Assembly (NCBI GenBank): GCA_964556005.1
Contig: CAZKUR010000005.1
Location: forward strand, 20,200-84,199
Reading direction: 5' to 3'
From: CAZKUR01 sp964556005
GTDB lineage: Bacteria; Bacteroidota; Ignavibacteria; Ignavibacteriales; Ignavibacteriaceae
Length of the DNA stretch: 64,000 nt
Made by a program: the position numbers and the translations under genes. Below, one piece after another: positions 45,745 through 55,575 of this stretch. The notes under the pieces were generated by a model. It saw only the letters and a list, made by a program, of their open reading frames with translations, did no database searches and was not told where the DNA came from. How positions within the stretch are numbered: position 1 is the first letter of the stretch; every line of letters begins with the position of its first letter.

Positions 45745-48700
45745 ATGCGTAAATATTTTATAATCATCATATTGTTTATTTCAACCGGTTTCATTTTTGG
45801 CCAAGGTAACAGCAACTACATTCAATGGGCCAAAACGCACCGCGGCAATGCATTATATACGCGCTTTGGATTACTGAACGGAAATAGAACAGCAATTACT
45901 TACAGCAATGACGGTTCTATTGCTGGTACAAATCCCAGTGATCTTAGAGGATATTGGCCGTATCCTGCTACTCAGGACGGTTATATTGGTGATGTCGATC
46001 CTTTAGTCGGGATAGAATTGCCGATCCGGGATTATAATGGTGATGGAATTCTTGATACTCTTCATTCGGTTACGATTACTACTGGTCCTCGCACTGGCCA
46101 GGCAGCTAAAGTTGATCCGGTTGATGGACATTTTCAGGGCTTTGCACCGGAACCGGGATATGTTAATGCAAACCAGGATACCGTTGCTAAAAATACCGTG
46201 CGCAATTCATGGCCTTCTTTTTGGCCTGATAATCCAACGTGGCTGGATTCAACCGGGAAACCTGTTTGGGACGGTTACTTTGGTAAAGGTGTAGAAAGGG
46301 CAGATCAGGAAACTTACTGGGTCATGGACGATGCACCTGATAATAATCCTCAGTACAGGACAAATTTTAAATTTCATCCCGACTCAACAGATACCACAAG
46401 AAACGGTATGGGACTTTTAGTTAGTGTCAGAGGAATGCAATGGTCTCAAATTCAAGCGCAGGATGTTGTTTTTTGGCTTTATGATATTACTAATATTGGA
46501 ACGACAGATTATACAAAAGTTTGCTTTGGAGAAGTGTTAGGCGGCTGCGTCGGCGATGTCGGGCAAAATTATACCGATTGCTCGGATGACTTAGGATTTT
46601 TTGATCTAAATAATAACCTGACATATAATTGGGATAGTGATGATCACACTAACGACCCATTGTGGATTCCTATAAATCAAGTTCTTTCCGGTGTCCGGCG
46701 GAATACGGGATTTGCCGGTTATGCATATCTTGAAAGCCCGGGAAACGGTTATGATGCTATTGATAACGATAATGATGAAGTAGATCCTACCAGCCCTGTT
46801 TTCCAGGAATCTGATTTTCAATTCAATTCAAGTATTAATGGATATGTTTCTTCCCGGACCCTTCATAAAAGTGATCCCGGCCCGGATCCCAACTGGCCGG
46901 CAAACAAAATAGTTTTAATTAATCCTTCAACCTATGAAAGGACAGTTGTTCTTTTAGATACTTTGCTTCACAGCTTAACAGATACTGTTACTGTTTATTC
47001 TCAAGGCCAGCCGTTTAAAATTTACGACGGTGTAACTGTAACTGAAATAATAAATAACGGAATAGATGATAATCTTAATGGATTGATAGATGAAAATCAT
47101 GATTTGCATTATAAAAGAATATTTAAAAATAATAACGGTGTAATTATTAAAACCGAAATCAGGCCGTTGGCGTATATAAATTATTTAACCGGTCAGGGAA
47201 CAACCAATACACTTATTGATGAAAAAAGAGATAGCGGTCCAGGAACAGTTGTCTCCGGTTATGTCCCTGATTATTCTCAGCCGCCTGATCCTGTAACAGG
47301 AAAATATCCCGGTGTTATTAAGTCCCACTGGTCAGGTGATGAAAACGGTGACTGGAATCCTCTTAAGGATGATTTAGGCGCCGATGGTTTGCCTGGTACT
47401 CATGATATGGGCGAAGGCGACGGTATGCCCACTTTAGGTGAACCGCATTTCGATAAAACCGATGTTAATGAATCCGATCAAATTGGACTTACGAGCTTTA
47501 ACTTTTTTAATCAGGCTCAATCTCCACCAATGAATAATAATGAAATTTTATGGGGTAGAATGAAACCTGGATATTTTGACGTAATTCCTCTTTTACCTCA
47601 GGACGGAGATTTTATTTACTCTTCAGGCTATTTCCCGTTGCTTTCGAACAAGACGGAGCGTTTTTCATTAGCATTGGTTTTTGGCGCTGACAGCTCAAAT
47701 ATTTTTAAGAATAAAAGAATTGCTCAAAAAATCTATAATTCTAATTATGATTTCCTAAAACCGCCGCCAAAACCAAAATTAACAATCGTACCTGGTGATA
47801 AAAAGGTTACATTGATTTGGGATTCCAGAGCTGAGAATTATGTTTCTTTCGAGGGTTATAAAATATACCGTTCTACCGATCCGGGTTTTACCGAAGGAGG
47901 TGGAGAACCGATTGCAACGTTCGATGCTAAGGATTCCGTAGCCGGTTATTTTGTTCCAACAACACAAGATCTTGCTGAACTTCCCAGATTCTATCTTGGA
48001 AACAATTCGGGATTAGTTCATACATTTGTCGACGCAAATCTTCAAAACGGCCAGCGTTATTTTTATGCTGTAACCGCTTACACTTCCGGTGATCCGAGCA
48101 ATAACTTTTACCCTGCCGAAGATCCCAAGTACGTAACTATAAACAGCACAGGATCGGTCAGTTCCGATGTGAATACCGGTTACGCAATTCCAAGAGCAAC
48201 GGTTGCCGGGTATCAAGGCCCTGACGCTCCGAGTTTACTTGGTCCGGTTCCGGGAACTGTTCCTTTTGGTACAGGGAAAGTGTATTTATATGTAGTTAAT
48301 CCCAGCCAGGTTAAAAATAAGACTTACCGTGTCGCTTTCTCCGATCAAGTAGTTAATTACATTCCCGTAACAGAAGATTATTATGTTATAGATTATACAA
48401 ACGGAAGTCCATCGGATACTTTAATAAAAGCTCCGCTTTCCTCAATGGATACCTTGAAGGGCGATTATGATAAATATATATTTGACGGAGTATATCTTTC
48501 GGTTGAAAATAAATGGACGGTTAAGTACGATACTTCCCTGTCTAAATGGAATAAAATTCATCCGACAAAGGATTATAAAATTTCATTTAATCCGTTTGTT
48601 GCTGCAAATGTAAAAGAAAAGGGCATAGCATATCCCAGGGATTATAACTTAGTGTTTGATCAATCTCATACGGCTGCCGATACTTCGACTCAATATACTA

Positions 48701-49377
48701 TTACATACAATAATCAGCCTTATGTTATACAGAAAGCGAATACGAATTTTAAAATAATTGATCCGTTAAATAATGAACCGGTAAGGTATGCCTATCTTGA
48801 CGGAGGGAATGATGGTATGTTCTCTTCTCAGGATAGAATAATCTTTTTGCAAAATACAAAAACTGCTGCAGGGCAGGACACTACAATTATAACCTGGTTA
48901 TTAACAGTAGCAGGTGCGGATAGCGTTAGTTATCATCCAACAACAGGTGATACATTAAAAATAAGAGTTTCCAAACCATTCTCGAAACAGGATCAGCTTG
49001 AAATTACAACTACATCTGCATCGGTTAATAACCAGCTTGCATCATCGCAATTGAATAAAATCCGGGTGGTGCCCAATCCTTATATTGCTACTACGTCACA
49101 AGAATCACCGCTGCCTCCTACCATCACCAGCGGGAGAGGCGATAGAAAAATTTCCTTCATTCATCTTCCTAAAGATTCGAAGATTTATATCTTTACAGTT
49201 AGAGGAGAACTTGTAAGAACTTTGCAAATGCCTTCTAATCAGAGCATAAATGACGGAACTGTTGACTGGGATTTGCGCAGCAGGGAAAATATAGAAGTTG
49301 CTTACGGAGTTTATTTTTATCTTATAGATGCTCCGGGTGTCGGTAAAAAGACCGGTAAACTCGCTATTATAAAGTAA
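45745..49377 (+). CDS. Large secreted protein with fibronectin-III-like region
   Basis: A 1210-residue protein with a signal peptide (KYFIIIILFISTGFIFGQ). Several Asp/Asn-rich loops, such as DYNGDGILDT and IDDNLNGLIDEN (about residue 440), look calcium-binding. A fibronectin-III-like section at about 670-780 has KLTIVPGDKKVTLIWDS and FEGYKIYRSTD. The last about 100 residues (IRVVPNPYIATT, then KIYIFTVRGELVRTL, ending KTGKLAIIK) resemble a divergent type IX sorting domain. It lies 15 bases after the receptor and nine before the PorV-like gene, so all three belong to one operon. It may be the receptor's surface partner, though it is not SusD-like. Confidence 0.75.
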   Translation: MRKYFIIIILFISTGFIFGQGNSNYIQWAKTHRGNALYTRFGLLNGNRTAITYSNDGSIAGTNPSDLRGYWPYPATQDGYIGDVDPLVGIELPIRDYNGDGILDTLHSVTITTGPRTGQAAKVDPVDGHFQGFAPEPGYVNANQDTVAKNTVRNSWPSFWPDNPTWLDSTGKPVWDGYFGKGVERADQETYWVMDDAPDNNPQYRTNFKFHPDSTDTTRNGMGLLVSVRGMQWSQIQAQDVVFWLYDITNIGTTDYTKVCFGEVLGGCVGDVGQNYTDCSDDLGFFDLNNNLTYNWDSDDHTNDPLWIPINQVLSGVRRNTGFAGYAYLESPGNGYDAIDNDNDEVDPTSPVFQESDFQFNSSINGYVSSRTLHKSDPGPDPNWPANKIVLINPSTYERTVVLLDTLLHSLTDTVTVYSQGQPFKIYDGVTVTEIINNGIDDNLNGLIDENHDLHYKRIFKNNNGVIIKTEIRPLAYINYLTGQGTTNTLIDEKRDSGPGTVVSGYVPDYSQPPDPVTGKYPGVIKSHWSGDENGDWNPLKDDLGADGLPGTHDMGEGDGMPTLGEPHFDKTDVNESDQIGLTSFNFFNQAQSPPMNNNEILWGRMKPGYFDVIPLLPQDGDFIYSSGYFPLLSNKTERFSLALVFGADSSNIFKNKRIAQKIYNSNYDFLKPPPKPKLTIVPGDKKVTLIWDSRAENYVSFEGYKIYRSTDPGFTEGGGEPIATFDAKDSVAGYFVPTTQDLAELPRFYLGNNSGLVHTFVDANLQNGQRYFYAVTAYTSGDPSNNFYPAEDPKYVTINSTGSVSSDVNTGYAIPRATVAGYQGPDAPSLLGPVPGTVPFGTGKVYLYVVNPSQVKNKTYRVAFSDQVVNYIPVTEDYYVIDYTNGSPSDTLIKAPLSSMDTLKGDYDKYIFDGVYLSVENKWTVKYDTSLSKWNKIHPTKDYKISFNPFVAANVKEKGIAYPRDYNLVFDQSHTAADTSTQYTITYNNQPYVIQKANTNFKIIDPLNNEPVRYAYLDGGNDGMFSSQDRIIFLQNTKTAAGQDTTIITWLLTVAGADSVSYHPTTGDTLKIRVSKPFSKQDQLEITTTSASVNNQLASSQLNKIRVVPNPYIATTSQESPLPPTITSGRGDRKISFIHLPKDSKIYIFTVRGELVRTLQMPSNQSINDGTVDWDLRSRENIEVAYGVYFYLIDAPGVGKKTGKLAIIK

Positions 49378-49386
49378 GAGGTTTTT

Positions 49387-50394
49387 ATGAAGAAATTTAT
49401 ATTGATTTTATTTGGAATGATTTTAATCGGAACCGTTTATGGGCAGGATAAAGTCGGCACAACCGCCGCACCTTTCCTGGGCATTGGCGCAGGGCCTAAA
49501 GCTATCGGGATGGGAGGAGCCTTTGTCGCCGTTGCCAACGATCCGTCGGCTTTATACTGGAACCCTTCCGGTATTTCGAGAACCGGTCAAAATGAATTTT
49601 TATTCGAACATACAAATTATTTAATCGGAACAAGCTATAACTTTTTTGGAGGTGTAATTGCACTCGATGCAGATAATGCAATTGGTGTAAGTGTAACTTA
49701 TCTTGACTACGGTACAGAAGATGTTACCACAATCGATTTGCCGGACGGAACAGGACAAACCTGGTCTGCAAAAGATATAGCAATCGGTCTAAGCTATTCG
49801 CGGAATTTAACCGACCGCTTTTCAATCGGCGGTACTGCTAAAATGATAATGCAGCAAATTTGGCATGAATCTGCAACCGGGTGGGCTCTCGATGCAGGGC
49901 TATTATATACCACTCCATTTAACGATATGAAAATCGGGATGGCAATATCTAATTTCGGTACGGATATGAAAATGACCGGTGAGGATTTATACGTTACCCA
50001 TAACCCTGATCCATCGGTAGCAGGCGATAACAGTAAAATCCCTGCAGAATATTATACCGAGAGCTATCCGCTGCCTTTGTTGTTTAGAATCGGGTTATCG
50101 ATGGATGTTATAAAATCAGAAGATAATACTGTTACTCTTGCTGTCGATGCTTTACATCCTAATGATAATGCACAAAGCGTGAACGTTGGAGGCGAATATT
50201 CCTGGAATAAAACTATTTATGCAAGGGTTGGTTATAAGTCCATGGGAATTCCAAGTAGCGAAGAAGGTTTAACTGCAGGCTTTGGATTGGCATACGAGGT
50301 TATGGCTAACGTAACTTTTAAGCTTGATTATGCTTATGAAAATTACGGAATATTGAGTAATATTCAGAAGTTTGCTTTATCAGTTAGTTTTTAA
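49387..50394 (+). CDS. PorV/PorQ-like outer-membrane protein, second copy
   Basis: A 335-residue protein with a signal peptide (FILILFGMILIGTVYGQ). The signature FLGIGAGPKAIGMGGAF, then VANDPSALYWNPSG, is closely similar in layout to the protein at 4245. The remainder is barrel-like (IGVSVTYLDYGTEDV, YARVGYKSMG) and ends KFALSVSF. Family members assist export or attachment of type IX cargo. Its position directly after a large secreted protein suggests dedicated help for that protein, which is inference. Confidence 0.88.
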   Translation: MKKFILILFGMILIGTVYGQDKVGTTAAPFLGIGAGPKAIGMGGAFVAVANDPSALYWNPSGISRTGQNEFLFEHTNYLIGTSYNFFGGVIALDADNAIGVSVTYLDYGTEDVTTIDLPDGTGQTWSAKDIAIGLSYSRNLTDRFSIGGTAKMIMQQIWHESATGWALDAGLLYTTPFNDMKIGMAISNFGTDMKMTGEDLYVTHNPDPSVAGDNSKIPAEYYTESYPLPLLFRIGLSMDVIKSEDNTVTLAVDALHPNDNAQSVNVGGEYSWNKTIYARVGYKSMGIPSSEEGLTAGFGLAYEVMANVTFKLDYAYENYGILSNIQKFALSVSF

Positions 50395-50522
50395 TGAATT
50401 GGATACCTATTTTAACTTAAAGAATTAGTTAAAGAGTTTTCATTCACAATGGAAAAGAGAATCACTATTTTTTATTTCTGCAGTTCTTAAATAATTGGTA
50501 CAAAATAAGAAAGGAGTACTTT

Positions 50523-51992
50523 ATGATAAAACGGATAATAACCATTGCAGCGGTTCTGCTGGCTTTTGGTTATACCAGCAATGCGCTTGCTTCCATAGAT
50601 GTTACATTTCAGGTTCATATGGGAGTCCAAATGCAACTGGGTAATTTTAATCCCGCTACGGATACCGTTTACGTTCGCGGAGATTTCCAGACAATGGCTG
50701 GGGACACAGCCAACTGGTATGGAGGTATGTTTCGTTTAACACCTTCAAGCAGTAACGATTCAATCTATACCATCACTGTAACTTTCCCTGATTCCGCTGC
50801 AAGCAAAACAATTACTTATAAGTATGTAATTGATTGGGGCGGTTGGGAAAATAATAATCGGACATATGTTGTAACTTCAGCTGCAACTCAGGAAATCCCA
50901 CTTGTTTATTTTAACGATGTAGCCACTTTTGTTACAGTTAATATAACTTTCGAAGCAGATATGGAAAATTTACTGAATGAAGGCTTCGTACCCGGTACTG
51001 ATTCAATGGAAGTAATGGGAGATACTTCTCCATTAACATGGACTACCCCAGGAGCTGTTTTACAACAGGACCTAATCAACCCAAATCTTTTTTCAGTAAC
51101 CTTGTCTTTCACAGGACAACCGGGAAATCCTATAAATTTCAAATTCCATGGTGATCCTGCTAACCATTTCTCAAATGGCGGATGGGAAAGCGGTGACAAT
51201 CATGTAATATCCTTCCCAAGTGCAGATACTACAGTTGGACCGCTTGTTCCTAACCTTCATATTGCAACCCCAACAACAGGCGCAGATACGGTTTATTTCC
51301 GTGTTGATATGAATGGAGCACATGAAAGATATCATAATACATTGATTACCGGTTTACAAAGTGTTTGGATTGGTGGAGCCGCTCTTCCGCTTCAGTGGCC
51401 ATCAAACTGGACATTTCCAGATACAGCAAGCATTCTTATAAAAATGTATGATGATGGAACCCACAGCGATTCTACAGCAGGTGACGGCATTTATTCAAAT
51501 ATGCTTGTTTTCCCGATAGGTACGCCTGGATTTGTGGAATTCAAATACGGTGCTGTTTTTAACGGCGTAGATACTTTAAATGGTGGCGCAAGCTATCTCG
51601 ATAATGAAGCCGGGTTTAGTCAAAATCATGGTTTAACTTTAAATCTTGCCGGCGGAACAGTGTATAGAAATAACAGTTTTGGAGATCAGATTACTGCGGT
51701 TGTTCAGCAGCAAACGTCTGAAATTCCTAAACAATATACACTGAGCCAGAATTATCCGAACCCGTTTAACCCGAGTACCAAGATAAACTATTCCATTCCA
51801 AAGAGCAGTGTTGTAACATTAAAGATCTACAACATTCTTGGACAGGAAGTAGCAACATTGGTTAACGGTTATCAGAATACAGGTAAATATATCGCTACAT
51901 TCAATGCTTCGCAGCTTGCAAGCGGCATTTACTTCTACCGCTTACAGTCGGGCAATGTATCATTGACGAAAAAAATGATTCTGATGAAGTAA
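50523..51992 (+). CDS. Secreted two-domain cargo protein with T9SS sorting domain
   Basis: A 489-residue protein with a signal peptide (to about residue 23, NALAS). Two similar beta-sandwich domains follow: VTFQVHMGVQMQLGNFNPATD at about 25-150 and VNITFEADMENLLNEGFVPGTD at about 140-250, each with a VYVRGDF or MEVMGDT strand. They are reminiscent of starch-binding CBM20/26-type modules. A third region (YFRVDMNGAHERYH on) has a similar theme. The C-terminus is a clear type IX sorting domain (LSQNYPNPFNPST, IYNILGQEVATLV, TKKMILMK). AGGAG before the ATG. Glycan binding is a guess from fold. Confidence 0.8.
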   Translation: MIKRIITIAAVLLAFGYTSNALASIDVTFQVHMGVQMQLGNFNPATDTVYVRGDFQTMAGDTANWYGGMFRLTPSSSNDSIYTITVTFPDSAASKTITYKYVIDWGGWENNNRTYVVTSAATQEIPLVYFNDVATFVTVNITFEADMENLLNEGFVPGTDSMEVMGDTSPLTWTTPGAVLQQDLINPNLFSVTLSFTGQPGNPINFKFHGDPANHFSNGGWESGDNHVISFPSADTTVGPLVPNLHIATPTTGADTVYFRVDMNGAHERYHNTLITGLQSVWIGGAALPLQWPSNWTFPDTASILIKMYDDGTHSDSTAGDGIYSNMLVFPIGTPGFVEFKYGAVFNGVDTLNGGASYLDNEAGFSQNHGLTLNLAGGTVYRNNSFGDQITAVVQQQTSEIPKQYTLSQNYPNPFNPSTKINYSIPKSSVVTLKIYNILGQEVATLVNGYQNTGKYIATFNASQLASGIYFYRLQSGNVSLTKKMILMK

Positions 51993-52078
51993 TATTTGTA
52001 AACTTCAAGTCTGCACTTCGTTATTCAATGTGCAATACTTGAAGCCTAATTAGGACAATGTAGAATCAGTAATATTAG

Positions 52079-52127
52079 AGATGACATCTTTTTCTGCCTG
52101 GGGCAGACAAATTATAAGATGTCATCT
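52079..52127 (+). terminator. First hairpin after the secreted-protein operon
   Basis: AGATGACATCTT at 52079-52090 pairs with AAGATGTCATCT at 52116-52127, and a smaller CTGCC/GGCAG hairpin lies in the loop. A T-containing tail follows. It and the next hairpin fill the 315-base gap 51993-52308, which has no gene. Confidence 0.6.
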
Positions 52128-52153
52128 TTATTTAAGAGAATTTTGTTATTCTG

Positions 52154-52185
52154 AAAGGGCCGTTGAAAAAACGGTCCTTTTTATT
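52154..52185 (+). terminator. Strong terminator
   Basis: AAAGGGCCGTT (52154-52164) and AACGGTCCTTT (52170-52180) form an eleven-pair stem (one G-T) with a short loop, followed by TTATTTT. It is the main transcription stop after the operon ending at 51992. Confidence 0.8.
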
Positions 52186-52308
52186 TTAAATTTTACAAAC
52201 GCTAAAAGATAAAACAGAGTGCCAATATCATATTAAGTGGATTGAATACTATAGGTTGAGCAATTAATTTTGAAGAATATTAATTTAAGATTTATTGAAA
52301 GTTCCTGA

Positions 52309-54102
52309 ATGAATTTTAAGCAGATAATTTTTTTATTTTTTCTATCATTTCTTATTACTTTTATTCCTTCTCGTACTGTTATAGCACAGCATGATACTCT
52401 TGCCATCGTAAACGGTGAGCCGATAACCAGCGATGAATTTATCGACCGGTTTGAATTATCTGTCTATCCCGGCAAAGGGCTTAATGAGGATTTGGATAAA
52501 GCAAAACAGGGCTTCCTTTATTCCATGATTGCTGAAAAGCTTCTTTCAAATGAAAATTCAATTTCGGTGAAAGATCCCGATCCGGATGAGAGTTTCCTAA
52601 AAAATGAAATTGAATCGATCTTCCTTCGTGATGTTTTATATAGGAAAGAAGTTTTATCAAAAGTTAAGGTAACCAAAAAAGAACTTGTGGAGGGAATAAA
52701 GTATTCAAGTTATAATTATATTGTAGACGCGTTCTATTTCCCCGACAGTCTTTGGGCAAAAGGATTTTACGATAATATAAATAATAAACCGCAAAGATAT
52801 GTTTATCATTATACCGATAGTTTAAATATTTGCCACGATACGCTTGAAATCGGTTACGGCGAATCAGATGAAACAATCGAGAATGCTTTTTTTAATCAAA
52901 AGATTGGTTTTAATTCAATGCCGACAAATACTGTCGATGGATGGGTGATATTCAGAATTATTGATAAAAAGTTGAATACTAAATATTCTGCGCAGCCTCC
53001 CGGGAAACGATCACAAATGGTGCATGATGTTATTGCATATAGGAAAGGTTATAGAATAGGGCGTGATTATTTAAATTCGGTCATGAAGGGTGTAAGTGTT
53101 AATGTAAATTACCGGATATTTAATCCTCTTGTGTACAAGATAAAAAGTATCTTGGCAACTCATCGCCCTGCCAGCTTTGATAAAGGTTATTATCTCAGCC
53201 GGGAGGAACTTATAAATTTAAAAAAGAATTTTTCTTTTGATCCGAGGGCACCGATGCTGAAATTTAACGGCGGTGAATTGACCTTAGGGTACATATTCGA
53301 CAATTTATCTCTTTCCGGATTTTCTCCCGTAGATACTTCTGTAAATGATATAACCTTTTCTTTACATATGGCACTAAAATTTATTGTACAGAATTATTTT
53401 CTCGCAAAGCACGCGGAGAAGATGGGACTTCAAACATCGCAGGAGGTCAAATACAATACACAAATGTTTTTAGATGCGTACCGTTCTAACCGTTTAGCAA
53501 ATAATATCATCGATACTGTTAAAGTAACATCGGATGAAACGAATGATTACTTTGAACATCACAAGGACGAAGTTTTAAAGGATATTGAACTAAGGGTGCA
53601 AATATATACTCTCGATAATCTTGATGAAGCTGCAGCAGTTTTAAATAGGTTGGATAAAATCAAAAATCCTTTGCAGGATACGACCGGGGCAGTTTGGCTG
53701 CATGCTTACCAGTTGAGTGAACTTGGCGCTGTTATTGCTGAATTGAAAGACGGCGATATTTACGGGCCGTTATTTATAAAAGGTAAATACACTATTTTCA
53801 GGCTGCTCGAAAAAAGATCGAATATCTCGCAGAGAGAAATCAGCAACAGCATACAGGCTGCGAAGGAGATGCTTCTTAACCAAAAGAGAAATGAGGTGAT
53901 GAGTAAATACCTGGCAAAGTTAGCCTCAGAACAATCTACAAAAATATTTATCTCCAAATTGAAGGAGGTAGATGTAACCCCGATTCAAATGTTAACATTC
54001 AGGTACATAGGTTTCGGAGGTAAAATTATTGCGGTTCCATCATTATATCCGCATGAGGAATGGGTAAAATATTTAAACGATAAGAAGAATTTATTTCCTT
54101 AA
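52309..54102 (+). CDS. SurA/PpiC-like periplasmic peptidyl-prolyl isomerase
   Basis: A 597-residue protein. Signal peptide, then an N-terminal block DTLAIVNGEPITSDEFIDRFE like the SurA/PrsA chaperone start. Two parvulin-related regions follow, at about 130-225 and about 430-535 (LRVQIYTLDNLDEAAAVLNRL, LSELGAVIAELKDGDIYGPLFIKGKYTIFRLLEKR). The isomerase core motifs are worn in both, so it may act mainly as a chaperone for envelope proteins. The many barrel proteins in the window would be plausible clients. A small membrane-protein gene follows after nine bases. Confidence 0.8.
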   Translation: MNFKQIIFLFFLSFLITFIPSRTVIAQHDTLAIVNGEPITSDEFIDRFELSVYPGKGLNEDLDKAKQGFLYSMIAEKLLSNENSISVKDPDPDESFLKNEIESIFLRDVLYRKEVLSKVKVTKKELVEGIKYSSYNYIVDAFYFPDSLWAKGFYDNINNKPQRYVYHYTDSLNICHDTLEIGYGESDETIENAFFNQKIGFNSMPTNTVDGWVIFRIIDKKLNTKYSAQPPGKRSQMVHDVIAYRKGYRIGRDYLNSVMKGVSVNVNYRIFNPLVYKIKSILATHRPASFDKGYYLSREELINLKKNFSFDPRAPMLKFNGGELTLGYIFDNLSLSGFSPVDTSVNDITFSLHMALKFIVQNYFLAKHAEKMGLQTSQEVKYNTQMFLDAYRSNRLANNIIDTVKVTSDETNDYFEHHKDEVLKDIELRVQIYTLDNLDEAAAVLNRLDKIKNPLQDTTGAVWLHAYQLSELGAVIAELKDGDIYGPLFIKGKYTIFRLLEKRSNISQREISNSIQAAKEMLLNQKRNEVMSKYLAKLASEQSTKIFISKLKEVDVTPIQMLTFRYIGFGGKIIAVPSLYPHEEWVKYLNDKKNLFP

Positions 54103-54110
54103 TTACTAAT

Positions 54111-54431
54111 ATGAATCTGTTACTTGACGCATTAACAATCCTAATTATAAATTTACCGTTCGGCTATTGGCGGGCTAACGTAAAAAAATTTTCATTGCAA
54201 TGGATACTTGCAATACATCTTCCTGTTCCGGTTGTAATTGCAATAAGAATTCTTTCGGGACTTGGCTTTCAATTGTACACTTACCCGGTACTTGTCGGTG
54301 CATTTTTTATCGGGCAGTTTGCCGGTGCGCATCTTTTTAAGTGGAGAAAAAACAAACCAAAACTCCCCCTATCGTCATGCCTGGTCTGCGATGTATATAG
54401 ATCTCTTAAAGTAGAGGATAACAGCGAATAA
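54111..54431 (+). CDS. Small membrane protein, unknown function
   Basis: A 106-residue protein with three hydrophobic stretches (about 3-20, 28-50, 55-72) and a basic tail containing CLVCDVYRSL. FGYWRANVKKFSLQWILAIHLPVPVVIAIRI and VGAFFIGQFAGAHLF suggest a compact three-helix membrane protein. I do not recognise a named family. It starts nine bases after the chaperone gene, so they are cotranscribed, and it converges with the gene at 54436. Confidence 0.65.
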   Translation: MNLLLDALTILIINLPFGYWRANVKKFSLQWILAIHLPVPVVIAIRILSGLGFQLYTYPVLVGAFFIGQFAGAHLFKWRKNKPKLPLSSCLVCDVYRSLKVEDNSE

Positions 54432-54435
54432 TATT

Positions 54436-55326
54436 TTAACTAATTACTTTTCCTAAAAACCTGTCTACCTTGTAGTATTTTATTGATAGAATAAAGAAGG
54501 GGAGGGGGAAGATTAGAAAGAAATTCTCAGTGCTGATTATAGCAAGAGAATAGTAAAATCCAAATGTAGTAATTTTATCTATTAAACCCAGAAGTGCAGG
54601 AAACATCAACAGTATTCCGGAAGCAAAAAGTACCTCCTGCAAATCAGCAGCTAAATAACCTGCAATAAGGCTAATCAATATCAATGTAAATATAAACCAT
54701 GCGGAGTGACTAAATAAAAACAAATTCAGTACCGTAGGTTCTTGCACTAAATAATTATTTAGGGAAAAAGATTTGTAAAGAAGAATTAGAAAAACAGCTA
54801 AGAATAAAGTTGTTGCAGTAAATATGATTAACCGCAGTATGGAATTCTTAAAAAAATAAACGATAAAAACCATGAGAGGTATTAAAAAGATTATTGAAAA
54901 GAAAATCAGTATCCCGTTCAAAAATGCAAACACGAAAAATATGAAATTAATTTCAGCATTATTTAAAGACCGGTCGGCAAATATGATTAATGATGCCATA
55001 ATAACCGGTATCATAAAAAATTTAGCGGCGAGATAAAAATCGAGATACTGCTGAAAGAAATATAAAATGACTACGGAGAGAAGAGACAGCATCACAATAA
55101 TAGTGACGCTCGTATCGGAAATATCAACAGGCCTTTCAGTATCTTTCCTTTTAGTTAATAAATTACCTAATACTGCAATCAATCCGAAAACTGCAATTAA
55201 TGTTAAAAAAGTAATAGGCAGAGGATAATTTGTAAAATCAAAGAATATTTTGAATAAATAGATTGAAACTGTGAGAGAAATAAAAAAAAGTGAGATGACG
55301 TTTATAAAATGTTTGGAGGTGAACAT
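54436..55326 (-). CDS. Multi-pass membrane protein, unknown function
   Basis: A 296-residue protein with about eight or nine hydrophobic helices separated by short loops and few charges, ending in a short basic tail. A Lys/Arg/Asp loop (TKRKDTERPVDISD) lies after helix 2. No catalytic or transport motif is apparent, and I cannot name a family. It is transcribed alone, convergent with 54111 and divergent from the peroxidase gene. Confidence 0.6.
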   Translation of the reverse strand: MFTSKHFINVISLFFISLTVSIYLFKIFFDFTNYPLPITFLTLIAVFGLIAVLGNLLTKRKDTERPVDISDTSVTIIVMLSLLSVVILYFFQQYLDFYLAAKFFMIPVIMASLIIFADRSLNNAEINFIFFVFAFLNGILIFFSIIFLIPLMVFIVYFFKNSILRLIIFTATTLFLAVFLILLYKSFSLNNYLVQEPTVLNLFLFSHSAWFIFTLILISLIAGYLAADLQEVLFASGILLMFPALLGLIDKITTFGFYYSLAIISTENFFLIFPLPFFILSIKYYKVDRFLGKVIS

Positions 55327-55513
55327 ATTACCAGCTTAATATCACAATTTGATGAAGATTGAAAAATAAATCGATTAACATTTTTAATTTTGTTTTTAGA
55401 ATTAAAAAATAATAAATGAGCCTGCTCTAAAAAAGTAATATTTTTAAAAATACAATTTGAATTTACTAAAAAATAGTAAACAAATTACTGAATAACCTTT
55501 TAGCTATGCTTCA

Positions 55514-55525
55514 CGAAACGTTTCG
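55514..55525. promoter_or_regulatory. Palindrome upstream of glutathione peroxidase gene
   Basis: CGAAACGTTTCG is a perfect 12-base palindrome about 50 bases before the gpx ATG, flanked by TATGC and GCATA-like bases. Its position suits an operator or regulator site. No regulator is encoded nearby, and the assignment is only positional. Confidence 0.35.
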
Positions 55526-55575
55526 CATAATGAAGATTCGGCTCATAAATATTACGGACAAAAAACGGAAAAAAA

